Shown here piece by piece: positions 40,536 to 49,546 of a stretch of DNA of 53,400 nucleotides. The DNA is from Chloroflexi bacterium GWB2_54_36 (lineage in GTDB: Bacteria; Chloroflexota; Anaerolineae; Anaerolineales; Anaerolineaceae). The translations under genes and the position numbers were made by a program. Position 1 is the first letter of the stretch. Each line of letters opens with the position of its first letter. The stretch lies in NCBI GenBank assembly GCA_001796355.1, contig MGMG01000103.1:1-53400 (forward strand). Reading direction: 5' to 3'. Under the pieces are notes generated by a model. That model was given only the letters and a program-made list of their open reading frames with translations, was not told where the DNA came from and did not search any database.

Positions 40536-42706
40536 GCGGAGCACAACCTCGCAAAAAAAATTCCCGGAGTAAATCAACCCCCCCGCCAGAATCGGATTCT
40601 GTGTCCCCTTCAGTCATGGAGGTCCTGGGGCGGATCTGGCTGCGCTTCGAGCGGTATAGCTGGGATGTTCTGGGGGTATTTTTACTGGCGTTGAGCGCTC
40701 TGACGGCATTGGCGCTGCTTAATCTAAGCCAGGGGACTTTCATATCGCCCTGGGGTGTGTTCCTAAAACATTGGACCGGCGCAGGCAGCTATGCGATTAT
40801 TATTTTGACTGCTTTTCTGGGGATCGCCGCGCTGCGTCATCAGCCTGAGCGTGCCAGCCGCCTGGACCTGGGGCGGGTTCTGGCGCTTGAGTTTATGACC
40901 TTTTTTATTATGGCGCTGCTGGCGCTTTTTGGCGGTCTCTCGCTCGAGCGCGCCGAAGCCGGGCAGGATGGTGGAATCATTGGCTGGGGACTGGCCCGAA
41001 TGGTCTCCTTTTTATTGCCGCTGCCATGGAGCAGCTTGCTGCTTCTGGTTTTGTTAGCCTGGTTGGGTCTGGTGACCAGCGGGTTAAGCCGCAGGTTGCT
41101 GCAGAAGGCTGAATCTTGGATCAATCAGGAACCCGTTGAAGAACCTTACGTTGAGTTGGCTGCGGTTCACCCGGTTAGTCCCGTCGTAGTTCCTGCCGCT
41201 ACCCCAGTAGGCGGCATTCCGCTCAATGTGGTTGATGGGCCGCGGGTAACAGAACTGCCGCCCCTCAGCTTGCTTGCGCAAGACGAGAAGAATGGACTGG
41301 ACGAGGATCGGATTTTGGCGGTGGCCACGAAAATAGAAAAAACCCTGGCTGAATTCGGTGTGCCTTCACGGGTGATTGGTTATCGGGTTGGCCCTACCGT
41401 CACTCAGTTTGCTGTTGAACCCGGTTTCGTAGAACGGGCGGGCCCGGACGGTCAACCGCAAAAGCAAAAGGTGCGCGTTTCACAAATTTCAGGGCTTTCC
41501 AAAGACCTGGCGCTTTCGCTGGCGGCTGAACGGCTGCGCATCGAGGCGCCTGTGCCGGGACATTCTTACGTTGGCATCGAAGTCCCTAACACTTCTACGG
41601 CGCTGGTACGCCTGCGAACGATCATTGAAGCCCCGGAGTTCAAGAACTTGAACTCTCCGCTGGCGCTGGCGCTCGGGCGTGATGTTTCCGGGCAGCCGGT
41701 GGTGGCTGATCTGACGCGCATGCCGCACTTACTGGTCGCAGGCACAACCGGATCCGGAAAGTCGGTTTGCCTGGCTTCTATTATCACCTGCCTGGTGATG
41801 AACAATTCACCTGAAACCCTTCGCCTGGCTGTGCTCGACCCCAAAATGGTTGAATTGATGCGCTTTAATGGCCTGCCGCACATCATGGGCAAAGTCGAAA
41901 CCCAGTTGGAGCGCATGCTGGCTGTTTTGAAATGGGCGCTGGCTGAAATGGATCAACGCTATCGGCTGCTGGAGTCGGCGCGCGCCCGCGACCTAGATTC
42001 ATTCAATCGCAAGCAGGAACGGCGCAAACAGGTTACCCTGCCGCGGATTGTGGTATTGGTGGACGAATTGGCAGACTTGATGATGTCCGCGCCCGACCAG
42101 ACCGAACATGCCGTTGTGCGGTTGGCGCAAATGGCGCGGTCGGTCGGTATTCACCTGGTTGTGGCAACACAACGCCCAAGCACCGACGTAGTTACCGGGT
42201 TGATCAAGGCTAATTTCCCATCACGCATTGCATTTTCAGTTGCGTCATCCATCGATTCCCGCGTGATTTTGGACGTCAACGGCGCCGAATCGCTGCTTGG
42301 CCGCGGTGACATGTTGTTTCTGAATCCCGAGGTTGGAACGCCGCAACGCGCTCAAGGTGTACTCCTCAAAGACCAGGAAATCGACAGCGTGATCGAATAT
42401 TGGAAGAGCAAACAGGCTGTCAAACCCGCTGAAGCGCCGCCTTGGGAGGGGATGGTGCGGGATGAAAGTGAAGGCGGCGATGACTTGGTACAAATGGCAG
42501 TTGATCTGGTGACCAAAGCCCAGCGCGCCAGCGCCTCCCTGCTGCAGCGCCGGTTACGGATTGGTTTCCCGCGGGCTGCCCGGCTGCTCGATCAGTTGGA
42601 AGAAATGGGCATCGTTGGTCCCCCACTGGGCGGCGGGAAGGATCGGGAAGTGCTGGTCGATCCTACCGAGGAAAACGATCCGGATAGTGAATATTCGGGA
42701 GAATAA
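40532..42706 (+). CDS. ftsK: FtsK/SpoIIIE DNA translocase
   Basis: The 724-residue protein has four membrane segments at ~45-190, a short linker of about 60 residues with Pro/Val, the alpha domain (~250-330), and the RecA-like beta motor with Walker A VAGTTGSGKSVCL (~402-414) and Walker B IVVLVDELADLMM (~508-520), then QRPSTDVVTG. The gamma winged-helix domain (~650-710, LVTKAQRASASLLQRRLRIGFPRAARLLDQLEEMGIVGP) that reads KOPS/SRS sites is present. It pumps chromosome ends through the division septum. The linker is much shorter than in E. coli FtsK, as is common in SpoIIIE types. Confidence 0.96.
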   Translation: MSGAQPRKKNSRSKSTPPPESDSVSPSVMEVLGRIWLRFERYSWDVLGVFLLALSALTALALLNLSQGTFISPWGVFLKHWTGAGSYAIIILTAFLGIAALRHQPERASRLDLGRVLALEFMTFFIMALLALFGGLSLERAEAGQDGGIIGWGLARMVSFLLPLPWSSLLLLVLLAWLGLVTSGLSRRLLQKAESWINQEPVEEPYVELAAVHPVSPVVVPAATPVGGIPLNVVDGPRVTELPPLSLLAQDEKNGLDEDRILAVATKIEKTLAEFGVPSRVIGYRVGPTVTQFAVEPGFVERAGPDGQPQKQKVRVSQISGLSKDLALSLAAERLRIEAPVPGHSYVGIEVPNTSTALVRLRTIIEAPEFKNLNSPLALALGRDVSGQPVVADLTRMPHLLVAGTTGSGKSVCLASIITCLVMNNSPETLRLAVLDPKMVELMRFNGLPHIMGKVETQLERMLAVLKWALAEMDQRYRLLESARARDLDSFNRKQERRKQVTLPRIVVLVDELADLMMSAPDQTEHAVVRLAQMARSVGIHLVVATQRPSTDVVTGLIKANFPSRIAFSVASSIDSRVILDVNGAESLLGRGDMLFLNPEVGTPQRAQGVLLKDQEIDSVIEYWKSKQAVKPAEAPPWEGMVRDESEGGDDLVQMAVDLVTKAQRASASLLQRRLRIGFPRAARLLDQLEEMGIVGPPLGGGKDREVLVDPTEENDPDSEYSGE

Positions 42707-42735
42707 GCCCCGCCAGATGTGGTAAGATTGCTTCC

Positions 42736-42751
42736 GAACCGCGCGCGGTTC
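42736..42751. repeat. 16-base palindrome before the phosphatidyltransferase gene
   Basis: GAACCGCG and its exact reverse complement lie 30 bases after ftsK and 29 bases before the next start. It could be an operator or a weak hairpin; there is no T-run. Confidence 0.45.
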
Positions 42752-42780
42752 TACCCTTATGATTCCTGGCCAGGTGGCGG

Positions 42781-43407
42781 ATGGATCAACCCGTTCTACA
42801 AAAGTCCCCGAAGACCTTTTCCGACATGCTGCGCGTTCGCTTTAAAGGCATACTCGATCCGATAGGGGCCTTCTTGAACAAAATAGGCCTCACACCCAAT
42901 GCCATGACGTTGATAGGTCTGGCAGGGCATATTGGAGCTGCCTACCTTCTGGCTCGCGGTGAGATGCTGTGGGGCGGGGTGGTAGTTATGGTCATGGGAC
43001 CATTCGACGCATTGGACGGCACCATGGCTCGGCTTCGCGGCAAGACCTCGCGTTTTGGGGGATTTCTGGACTCGGTGGTTGACCGTTATGCCGAATTGTT
43101 CCTGCTCGGCGGTTTGTTGATTTATTATTCAAATCAGCAGCTTTGGCTGCCGGTGGTATTGGTTTATGCCGCGGCTGCCGGGTCAGTGATGGTGTCTTAC
43201 ACCCGTTCGCGCGGCGAGACGGCGGACTTCAAAGTGACCGCTGGCCTGATGACGCGGGTGGAACGCTATATTGTGATTGTGTTAAGTTTGTTGTTTAACC
43301 GACCGATCATTGCCTTGTGGATCCTGGCGATTCTGGGCAATCTGACTGCCCTGCAGCGCATCTGGCTGGTACGAAAACAGGCTGCTGCCGAAAATGATCT
43401 TATTTAG
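42781..43407 (+). CDS. CDP-alcohol phosphatidyltransferase
   Basis: The 208-residue membrane enzyme has the full CDP-OH-PT motif DGTMARLRGKTSRFGGFLDSVVDR, at about residues 79-102, with spacing DG-2-AR-8-G-3-D-3-D all present. Six hydrophobic segments surround it. The family makes phosphatidylglycerol phosphate, phosphatidylinositol phosphate, phosphatidylserine or archaetidyl lipids from CDP-diacylglycerol. The size and the preceding NKIGLTPNAMTLIGLAGHI fit the PgsA/PIS group, and the substrate alcohol cannot be decided from sequence alone. It is located between ftsK and lgt on the same strand, so it may be co-transcribed with lgt, the enzyme that uses phosphatidylglycerol. Confidence 0.9.
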   Translation: MDQPVLQKSPKTFSDMLRVRFKGILDPIGAFLNKIGLTPNAMTLIGLAGHIGAAYLLARGEMLWGGVVVMVMGPFDALDGTMARLRGKTSRFGGFLDSVVDRYAELFLLGGLLIYYSNQQLWLPVVLVYAAAAGSVMVSYTRSRGETADFKVTAGLMTRVERYIVIVLSLLFNRPIIALWILAILGNLTALQRIWLVRKQAAAENDLI

Positions 43408-43461
43408 TGAGCCAGCCCCCATGTGACTGGAGAATTTTGCTAGAGGAAGGTTAATCCTACC

Positions 43462-44292
43462 ATGCCAAGTAGTTTCAAGATCGGCCCATTGACCATTCAA
43501 CTATACGGTATTTTGATCATGCTCGGCGCGTTGGCGGCTGCATGGCTCTCCACCAAGGAAGCCAAACGCCGCGGCATCAAATCGGATGTCGTTTGGGATA
43601 TGTTCCCCTGGTTAATTATTGGCGGCATTATTGGCGCGCGGTTGTGGCATGTTCTGACCCCGTCCGCTTCTCTGGTGGCGCAAGGTATTACCACCGGGTA
43701 TTACCTGACCCACCCCTTGGATGCGATCGCCATCTGGAAAGGCGGCCTGGGCATCCCGGGCGCAGTCATTGGTGGGGCTGTGGCTTTGTGGCTCTATACG
43801 CGCAAGCGGAAAATGAGCTTCGGCGCCTGGACGGATGTCATTGCTCCCGGGCTGGCCCTGGCGCAGGCCATCGGACGCCTTGGTAATTACGTTAACCAGG
43901 AATTATACGGTGCGCCGACAGATCTGCCCTGGGCACTCACCATTGATGAAGCCCACCGGCTACCCGAATATATCGATCAGGCTACTTACCACCCACTTTT
44001 TGCTTATGAGGCTATTTACAACCTGATCAATATGGCAGTACTCTTGTGGATTGGACGTAAATTTGGCGATCGTTTGAAAACCGGGGATATCTTCCTGACT
44101 TACCTGATCATCTACCCGGTCGGCCGGTTTTTCCTGGAATTCCTGCGGCTTGACCCGTCTCCCGTGGCTGGCTTCAATATCAACCAGACCATCATGGCGG
44201 TGATCGCCGTTGCAGCAACCGCCGCGTTGATTTTCCGCCATCGGAAACCTGAGGCAGCGCCAAAACCTGGCACGCCGCCGTCACAAGGATAA
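43462..44292 (+). CDS. lgt: Prolipoprotein diacylglyceryl transferase
   Basis: The 276-residue protein has seven membrane segments. Signature blocks: IGGIIGARLWHVL (~51-63), WKGGLGIPGAVIGG (~93-106) and the Lgt motif AIGRLGNYVNQELYG (~136-150) with the phosphatidylglycerol-binding Arg and Asn. YPVGRFFLEFLRLDP follows at ~225-239. It transfers diacylglycerol from phosphatidylglycerol to the lipobox cysteine of prolipoproteins. Together with lspA in this window and two predicted lipoproteins it completes the maturation route. The C-terminal ~25 residues are Pro/Ala/Lys-rich. Confidence 0.95.
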   Translation: MPSSFKIGPLTIQLYGILIMLGALAAAWLSTKEAKRRGIKSDVVWDMFPWLIIGGIIGARLWHVLTPSASLVAQGITTGYYLTHPLDAIAIWKGGLGIPGAVIGGAVALWLYTRKRKMSFGAWTDVIAPGLALAQAIGRLGNYVNQELYGAPTDLPWALTIDEAHRLPEYIDQATYHPLFAYEAIYNLINMAVLLWIGRKFGDRLKTGDIFLTYLIIYPVGRFFLEFLRLDPSPVAGFNINQTIMAVIAVAATAALIFRHRKPEAAPKPGTPPSQG

Positions 44293-44391
44293 GGCGGGTT
44301 GCTTGGCGATTTGGAGTGCCAGGTTTGCGGGCGAATAGAAAATTCTTGAGACCCTCAATTTTCCTCTCCGTTTTGGAAAAGGATATTAACT

Positions 44392-44436
44392 CCTCTCCTC
44401 TTTGAGGAGAGGTAGGGTGAGGAGATCTATTTTTTT
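44392..44436 (+). repeat. CCTCTCC-type intergenic repeat, possible lgt terminator
   Basis: CCTCTCCTC (44392-44400) pairs with GAGGAGAGG (44404-44412) across a TTT loop. TAGGGTGAGGAG follows, then a TTTTTTT run at 44430-44436. CCTCTCC...GGAGAGGNAGGGTGAGG is a widespread bacterial intergenic repeat. A related half, CCTCTCCGTTTTGGAAAAGG, precedes it at 44363-44382. Confidence 0.7.
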
Positions 44437-44938
44437 ACCAGCCGTTCAGAAACGGCTCCCATTCTGCATATTCCGTAAGATGCCGCCCAAAGACGTAAAT
44501 TGCCGAACAGGGAGGTTCTGCCGGGTTGTGCAGCAGCGCCATGTTGGCTTCTGCAGGACGCCGCCCGCCCTTGCGGTGATTACAGGAGGCGCAGGCAGCG
44601 ACAACATTTTTCCAGGTGTGCCGGCCGCCCAGGTGCCGCGGTACCACATGATCTATGGTCAGGTCGAGCGAGCGTTTGCCGCAATACTGGCAGGTAAAGT
44701 TATCACGCCGGAAGATTTCGCGGCGGTTCAGCCGTACCCTGGTGCGTGGTCGCTGCACCATTTTCTGCAGGCGAATGATCGATGGGCGCGGAAAAGTACT
44801 GCTGATGGAGTGAATAACCCCCCGGCCGTTTACCACCAGCGCAGCCCGTTCTGCTATTATCAAGCCGATCGCTCGCCGCAAATTGCACACGTTGATCGGC
44901 TCAAAGTTGGCGTTGAGAACCAGCACGTTTTCGCTCAT
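44435..44938 (-). CDS. HNH endonuclease family protein
   Basis: The 167-residue protein has an N-terminal part MSENVLVLNANFEPINVCNLRRAIGLI common to chromosomal HNH proteins of Cyanobacteria, Actinobacteria and Chloroflexota. The HNH core at ~88-135 has two zinc-type Cys pairs (CQYCG and CASCNHRKGGR) and the catalytic IDHVVPRHLGG (Asp-His) with Asn in WKNVV. It is likely a DNA nuclease; the role of this stand-alone widespread group is unknown. It is not next to any methylase or toxin-immunity partner. Its start has an extended -10 promoter 19 bases upstream. Confidence 0.9.
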   Translation of the reverse strand: MSENVLVLNANFEPINVCNLRRAIGLIIAERAALVVNGRGVIHSISSTFPRPSIIRLQKMVQRPRTRVRLNRREIFRRDNFTCQYCGKRSLDLTIDHVVPRHLGGRHTWKNVVAACASCNHRKGGRRPAEANMALLHNPAEPPCSAIYVFGRHLTEYAEWEPFLNGW

Positions 44939-44956
44939 TTTCTACTCTTTCGGCTG

Positions 44957-44965
44957 ATTATAGCA
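44957..44965 (-). promoter_or_regulatory. Extended -10 promoter of the HNH gene
   Basis: On the minus strand TGCTATAAT: a TG one base before a perfect TATAAT (44957-44962). The -35 region is poor. The start codon at 44938 is 18 bases downstream of the -10 box. Confidence 0.6.
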
Positions 44966-45092
44966 CGGGTGTCAGAAGAGAGTTGTGAGTATCTTGTTTA
45001 GGTGTTAAGATAAATTCAATCAACCATTCACAATTATTTTCGAAATTGGAAATAATTTGGGGTTAGTTCGGTTGCGGGGCGAGGAGACGGAA

Positions 45093-45998
45093 ATGTATAT
45101 TCTAATAGCTGGCGGCAGCGGCTTGATCGGGACGGCATTAACCCGGAAATTGCTGGCTGACAACCATACGGTGACTGTCCTCAGCCGTAATCCTGAAGCG
45201 CATTCCGCTCCTCAAGGTGTACGTTTTGTGGGTTGGGACGGGTGCAGCGCCGCCGGCTGGGGCAGCCTGGTCAACGAAACGGATGTTATCGTTAACCTGG
45301 CAGGGGTCAACCTTGGCGGCGGTTTGTGGACGCGCAAACGTAAGGAAGCGTTGGTTAACAGCCGGCTCTATGCCGGGCAGGCCATCATGGATGCGTTAAC
45401 CCAGGCAGAAAAGCGCCCGGAAGTGCTGGTGCAGGCTTCGGCAGTGGGATATTACCGTGCCAACGGCGATACGCTTTTAGATGAATCCAGCCCGCCCGGT
45501 TCGGATTTCCAGGGCGATCTCTGCCAGCGTTGGGAGGAATCGACCCGGTCAGCCGAAGAACTGGGCGTCCGGCGGGTGGTGATTCGCTCGGGCGTGGTGT
45601 TCGAGCACGGCGCGTTCATTTTAAAAATGTTTCTGCTTCCATTTCGTATGTTCGTTGGCGGGTCGATTGGGAATGGCAAGCAGTATATCTCGTGGATCCA
45701 CATTAATGACGAGGTGAACGCGATTACATATTTAATCAACAACCGGGATGCTTCAGGCTCATTCAATCTAATGTCCCCACAACCGGTGCGTAACGCTGAC
45801 CTGGGACGGATGATCGGTCGGGTCTTGCACCGGCCGTATTGGTTTCCGGTGCCTGCTTTTGCCATGCGACTTGCGTTGGGTGAACTGAGTACGGTTGTCC
45901 TGGATTCCTGGCGTGGGGTGCCAACCCGGTTGAGCAATCTGGGGTTCCAGTTTACTTTTGAAAACGCCGAGTCAGCATTGCAGGATCTGGTGGGTTAA
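45093..45998 (+). CDS. TIGR01777/YfcH-family NAD-dependent epimerase-like protein
   Basis: The start is ATG 45093 after GAGGAG; the upstream TTG at 45057 has no ribosome site. The 301-residue extended SDR has the nucleotide loop MYILIAGGSGLIGTALTRKL at the N-terminus, VNLAGVNLGGGLWTRKRKE (the family-specific W-T-x-x-R-K motif) and QASAVGYYRANGD (Ser and YYR) at ~120-132. The C-terminal DUF1731 contains PAFAMRLALGE. Members are called epimerases of unknown substrate; E. coli YfcH is NADP-binding. The gene ends 7 bases from the convergent SEDS/PBP gene. Confidence 0.92.
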   Translation: MYILIAGGSGLIGTALTRKLLADNHTVTVLSRNPEAHSAPQGVRFVGWDGCSAAGWGSLVNETDVIVNLAGVNLGGGLWTRKRKEALVNSRLYAGQAIMDALTQAEKRPEVLVQASAVGYYRANGDTLLDESSPPGSDFQGDLCQRWEESTRSAEELGVRRVVIRSGVVFEHGAFILKMFLLPFRMFVGGSIGNGKQYISWIHINDEVNAITYLINNRDASGSFNLMSPQPVRNADLGRMIGRVLHRPYWFPVPAFAMRLALGELSTVVLDSWRGVPTRLSNLGFQFTFENAESALQDLVG

Positions 45999-46004
45999 CG
46001 CTTT

Positions 46005-48623
46005 TTACGGGTTGAGTGCGTTGAACATCAATTCACGGCCGATTTGCCCGGCTTGGTTGGGATTATCCTCTTCCAGTACCAATGCCAGCGCCAGGGAAGA
46101 GCCTGGCCAGGAATTGATGGTGGCGCTAATGTACCAGGTGATGAGGTGACCGTCATCCGTTTGCGCTTGACCGATGGCATCCCAAACCGGTAGCCCAGAG
46201 GTTGGATCCGTTTTCAAGCCTTCAGGTCTGGCATAAGTGCCATCCACCGTTGTTGCAGTTCCGGTTGGCAGCACTACCCAACCCTGGTGCGGGGTGCGGA
46301 CAGCAGATGCCAGGTGCGGGGTTGGCCGGACACCCAAATTGCTGAGTTGAGCGGTCGCCAGGGCCATTTGCAACGGCGTCACTTTCAAGCCTGACTGCCC
46401 GAGGGATGCCAAAACAATATCCGTCACGGGTTGGTCAAGCGATGGGGCAATCGTAGGGAGTTCAAATTCAGGTGAGCTGAAGAAGCCAAAATCCAGAAAT
46501 AAATCGTGCATCTGACTATTCGACAAACGCGCGCCCAGTTCCACCAGCGCGCCCGGACAACCGGCAGCTACAACAGTTTTCCAGGTAAGTGGAACGGCAG
46601 CTACGCGGACACAAGTCAGAGTATTACCATCCAGCGAATAACTCAGCTGCTCTGGGTCGCGATCCAGGGTTGGTTTGACGCGGGCATACAGAAACGGCCC
46701 AAGAATGCTTCCGGGCGGGTAGGCGCCCTGGGTTACCCGATTTAATAACGGGGCATCCGGATCCGTACGCCACTCCTCCCATTTTTCGTCCATCCGGTTG
46801 GGGTCAAACGACGGCTGCGAGGCAATTGCCAACACCTCACCGGTTTTTGCATTGAGGATAACCGCCGCCCCGATTTTGCCGGCAAGGGCTGCATCTACCC
46901 TGCTTTGCAAGTCGCGATCGATGGATAAACGCACATCCAGCCCGGACGGGGGTTGACCGTAGATCCACTCGGCCAGCCAAATGGTGGAGGCTGCATTGCC
47001 TTGTAAGCCGGAGAGATACCCATCAAGGCCGGCTTCCAGTCCGCCCTTGCCAAAAATTGGATCGGAATAGCCGATGGTCGTCCCTAGCGCGGGGTACAAC
47101 AAGCTGCGCGTATAGCTGCCCGGCTGACCGGTCGTGATGGAAATCGGTTCGTTCGAGCGGTCAAGCAGTGAACCGCGCGGGACATAACGCTCATGGACTG
47201 TCCAACGCAGATTATCGGTACGAAATTGCAGGTCATCGGAGCGCACCACCGCCCACCACCCTGCAGCCAAGGCAAGCACCATCAACGCCCCCGCGATCAC
47301 TGCTCCGGTCACCAGGTAGGGTCTTAGGCGGGGCAGCTCGGGAGAAGCTGTTCCTTCATTGCTGCTGATGACCAATAGCAGCCCGAGCGCTATAAAGGTT
47401 GTTAGCAGCGATGACCCGCCGTAAGACACAAACGGCAATGCGACTCCCGTCAGGGGCAGCATGCGAATGTTACCGCCAATAATCAATATCGACTGGATAG
47501 CGAAGTAACAGCCAAGGCCGGCTGCCAGAAAGCGGTGGAAATTATTTGCCGCCCGCATGGCGATGTAAAAGGTGCGAAATACAAACAAGCCAACCAGCAG
47601 TAAGATCCCGACCAGACCAATCAACCCCATTTCTTCTGAAATGGAAGCGGCTATGAAATCGGATTGGGCAACTGGAATCAAGCTCGGACTTCCCAGCCCT
47701 GGCCCGGTTCCGAAAATGCGGCCGGTTGCTATCGCCAGGAAAGACTGGATTAACTGATATGAATTTCCCCCGGGGTCGAGCCACGGATTCAACCAGGTAT
47801 CCACCCGGACGCGGATTACAGGAAAGGTGGTATACCCTGCTATCGCGGCTGTCAACAGCAATCCCAGGCTGATGCCGAGCACCCTCCGGCGGGCTGACGC
47901 CAGATAAACCACGATGGTATAGATGGCGATAATCAGCGTTGCTGTCCCCAGGTCTTCCTGGGCTACCAGCAATGCAATCGCGGCGCCGGCCAGAATCAGA
48001 GTCGGAGCAAGCAGTTGCGGCAGGCTGAGGGTAATGTATACCTGCCCGGCCAGATAAGCGGCCAGATAGATAATCAATAGCAGTTTCAGCGGCTCAGAAG
48101 GTTGAAAGTAGAGACCGCAACACCCTAACCACAGGCGCGGCCCATCTCCGCCAGGGTAGGTGCCGAAAAAGAAGGTTAGGGCGGTCAGACCCAACCCAGC
48201 GGACAGCCAGATGTATTTATAGCGCCGCAGGCTATCGATCCAGTGCGGCGACTTCAGCAGCAAATAAATGACAGCCAAACCGAGAATCATCCATAGGGTT
48301 TGGCGCATGCCCAGGAAATTATCCAGCCGCCAGATGCTGAGCAGCCCCCATCCGCTCAGCAGGCTAGCGATAGGCAGTAAATAGGGGTCGTGGTCGGGGG
48401 ACAGGCGGTTAAGCTGGCGGTAAAGGAGAGAAAAGCCAGCCAGCCAACCAAAATAACCTATCCAATGCTGCCAGCGGAAATCTGCCGCCCAGGAATGCAC
48501 CCGAACCGCAGGTGAAAGAGTAAGCGCCACGGAATACAGGAACAAAAATATGCCTGCCAGGAACATCAGCCGGCGTTCAATGGAACCTTGCGCTGAAATG
48601 GAGGGGGGAAACAGGAAGCTCAC
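46005..48623 (-). CDS. SEDS (FtsW/RodA) polymerase fused to a degenerate penicillin-binding domain
   Basis: An 872-residue fusion. Residues ~1-425 are a SEDS protein with about ten or more membrane segments; the loop before the conserved Asp reads ATGRIFGTGPGLGSP, then PVAQSDFIAASISEEMG with the Asp kept, and ALPFVSYGGSS. Residues ~450-870 match a PbpA-like class B PBP (RGSLLDRSNEP, GLEAGLDGYLSG, AAVILNAKTGEVLAIASQPSFDPN). The SxxK motif is Ser639-Ile-Leu-Gly642 (YPPGSILGPF), the SxN region reads GCP (688-690), and the KTG region reads AIG (816-818). Catalysis of cross-linking is therefore unlikely. It is last in the operon fhaA-fhaB-mtnP. Confidence 0.92.
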   Translation of the reverse strand: MSFLFPPSISAQGSIERRLMFLAGIFLFLYSVALTLSPAVRVHSWAADFRWQHWIGYFGWLAGFSLLYRQLNRLSPDHDPYLLPIASLLSGWGLLSIWRLDNFLGMRQTLWMILGLAVIYLLLKSPHWIDSLRRYKYIWLSAGLGLTALTFFFGTYPGGDGPRLWLGCCGLYFQPSEPLKLLLIIYLAAYLAGQVYITLSLPQLLAPTLILAGAAIALLVAQEDLGTATLIIAIYTIVVYLASARRRVLGISLGLLLTAAIAGYTTFPVIRVRVDTWLNPWLDPGGNSYQLIQSFLAIATGRIFGTGPGLGSPSLIPVAQSDFIAASISEEMGLIGLVGILLLVGLFVFRTFYIAMRAANNFHRFLAAGLGCYFAIQSILIIGGNIRMLPLTGVALPFVSYGGSSLLTTFIALGLLLVISSNEGTASPELPRLRPYLVTGAVIAGALMVLALAAGWWAVVRSDDLQFRTDNLRWTVHERYVPRGSLLDRSNEPISITTGQPGSYTRSLLYPALGTTIGYSDPIFGKGGLEAGLDGYLSGLQGNAASTIWLAEWIYGQPPSGLDVRLSIDRDLQSRVDAALAGKIGAAVILNAKTGEVLAIASQPSFDPNRMDEKWEEWRTDPDAPLLNRVTQGAYPPGSILGPFLYARVKPTLDRDPEQLSYSLDGNTLTCVRVAAVPLTWKTVVAAGCPGALVELGARLSNSQMHDLFLDFGFFSSPEFELPTIAPSLDQPVTDIVLASLGQSGLKVTPLQMALATAQLSNLGVRPTPHLASAVRTPHQGWVVLPTGTATTVDGTYARPEGLKTDPTSGLPVWDAIGQAQTDDGHLITWYISATINSWPGSSLALALVLEEDNPNQAGQIGRELMFNALNP

Positions 48624-49495
48624 GAAGGCAGATACTTCTCCACCAGTAAGCCCAATTTTTGCAAGGCTTCGGGAGGGATATGCGCCCGGTCAGAAATGAT
48701 GGCGTCCGCCAGGGCGTGGGTGCAACTGCAGTCAGCCCTCTCCGGCAGCAGTTTGACCAGATTTGAAAGGGTTTCACTGGCTTTCTGAGTGTTTTCACTT
48801 AAAGTGCGAATTACCATCTCAACGCTGACCGGAGCCTCGGTGACATGCCAGACATCGTAATCAGTAATATGCGCCAGAATTGCGTAACTTAATTCAGCCT
48901 CGCGAGCCAGAAAGGCTTCCGGACAGGCGGTCATCCCGATAATGGAGATGCCCCAGGCGCGGAAAAGGTTGGACTCGGCGCGGGTCGAGAAGCGCGGCCC
49001 TTCGATGGTGATGAACAGCCCGCCTTTGTGCACATTGGCTTGACTCTGGTCAGCGGCAGTCACCAGCAGCGCGGATAATTCCTTGCACAACGGATCAGCG
49101 ACGCCAACATGCGCCACTAGCCCGTCGCCAAAAAATGAGGAGGTGCGCCCTCGGGTAAAATCGACCAGTTGATCCGGGACGACCATGTGACCGGGGATAA
49201 AATCGTGGCGCAGCGAGCCGCAGGCGCTGACCCCGACCACAAATTGGGCACCCAACGCTTTGAGCGCATAAATATTTGCCCGGTAATTGACCTCAGTCGG
49301 CATCAGGGTGTGCCCCAGTCCGTGACGAGCTAAAAATGCCACCCTGCGCCCATGCAAGGCGCCTATTACGATGGGGGCGCTGGGTTTGCCATACGGAGTG
49401 TCAACTTCCACAGTTTGGATATTCTGTAACCCTGGAAAATTGTAAAATCCGGAACCGCCAATAATGCCGAGAATGGGTTTTTCTTCCATGATCAT
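48620..49495 (-). CDS. mtnP: S-methyl-5'-thioadenosine phosphorylase
   Basis: The 291-residue protein is of the trimeric PNP/MTAP fold: LGIIGGSGFYNFPGL (~9-23), LARHGLGHTLMPTEVNYRANIYALKALGA (~54-82), VSACGSL, FITIEGPRFSTRAESNLFRAWG and IIGMTACPEAFLAREAEL. The T-x-C-P-E and ITDYDVW blocks fit MTAP rather than PNP. It recycles methylthioadenosine to adenine and methylthioribose-1-phosphate. It sits between two cell-envelope genes: fhaB-like upstream and SEDS/PBP downstream, with a 4-base overlap to the latter. A metabolic gene is unusual at this place in an FHA-SEDS operon. The start may be the ATG two codons inside. Confidence 0.93.
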   Translation of the reverse strand: MIMEEKPILGIIGGSGFYNFPGLQNIQTVEVDTPYGKPSAPIVIGALHGRRVAFLARHGLGHTLMPTEVNYRANIYALKALGAQFVVGVSACGSLRHDFIPGHMVVPDQLVDFTRGRTSSFFGDGLVAHVGVADPLCKELSALLVTAADQSQANVHKGGLFITIEGPRFSTRAESNLFRAWGISIIGMTACPEAFLAREAELSYAILAHITDYDVWHVTEAPVSVEMVIRTLSENTQKASETLSNLVKLLPERADCSCTHALADAIISDRAHIPPEALQKLGLLVEKYLPS

Positions 49496-49546
49496 TCCTT
49501 TGAGGGGGTTGTGTCCAGTTTTTGCCAGATGCCGGCCTGGCCAGAT

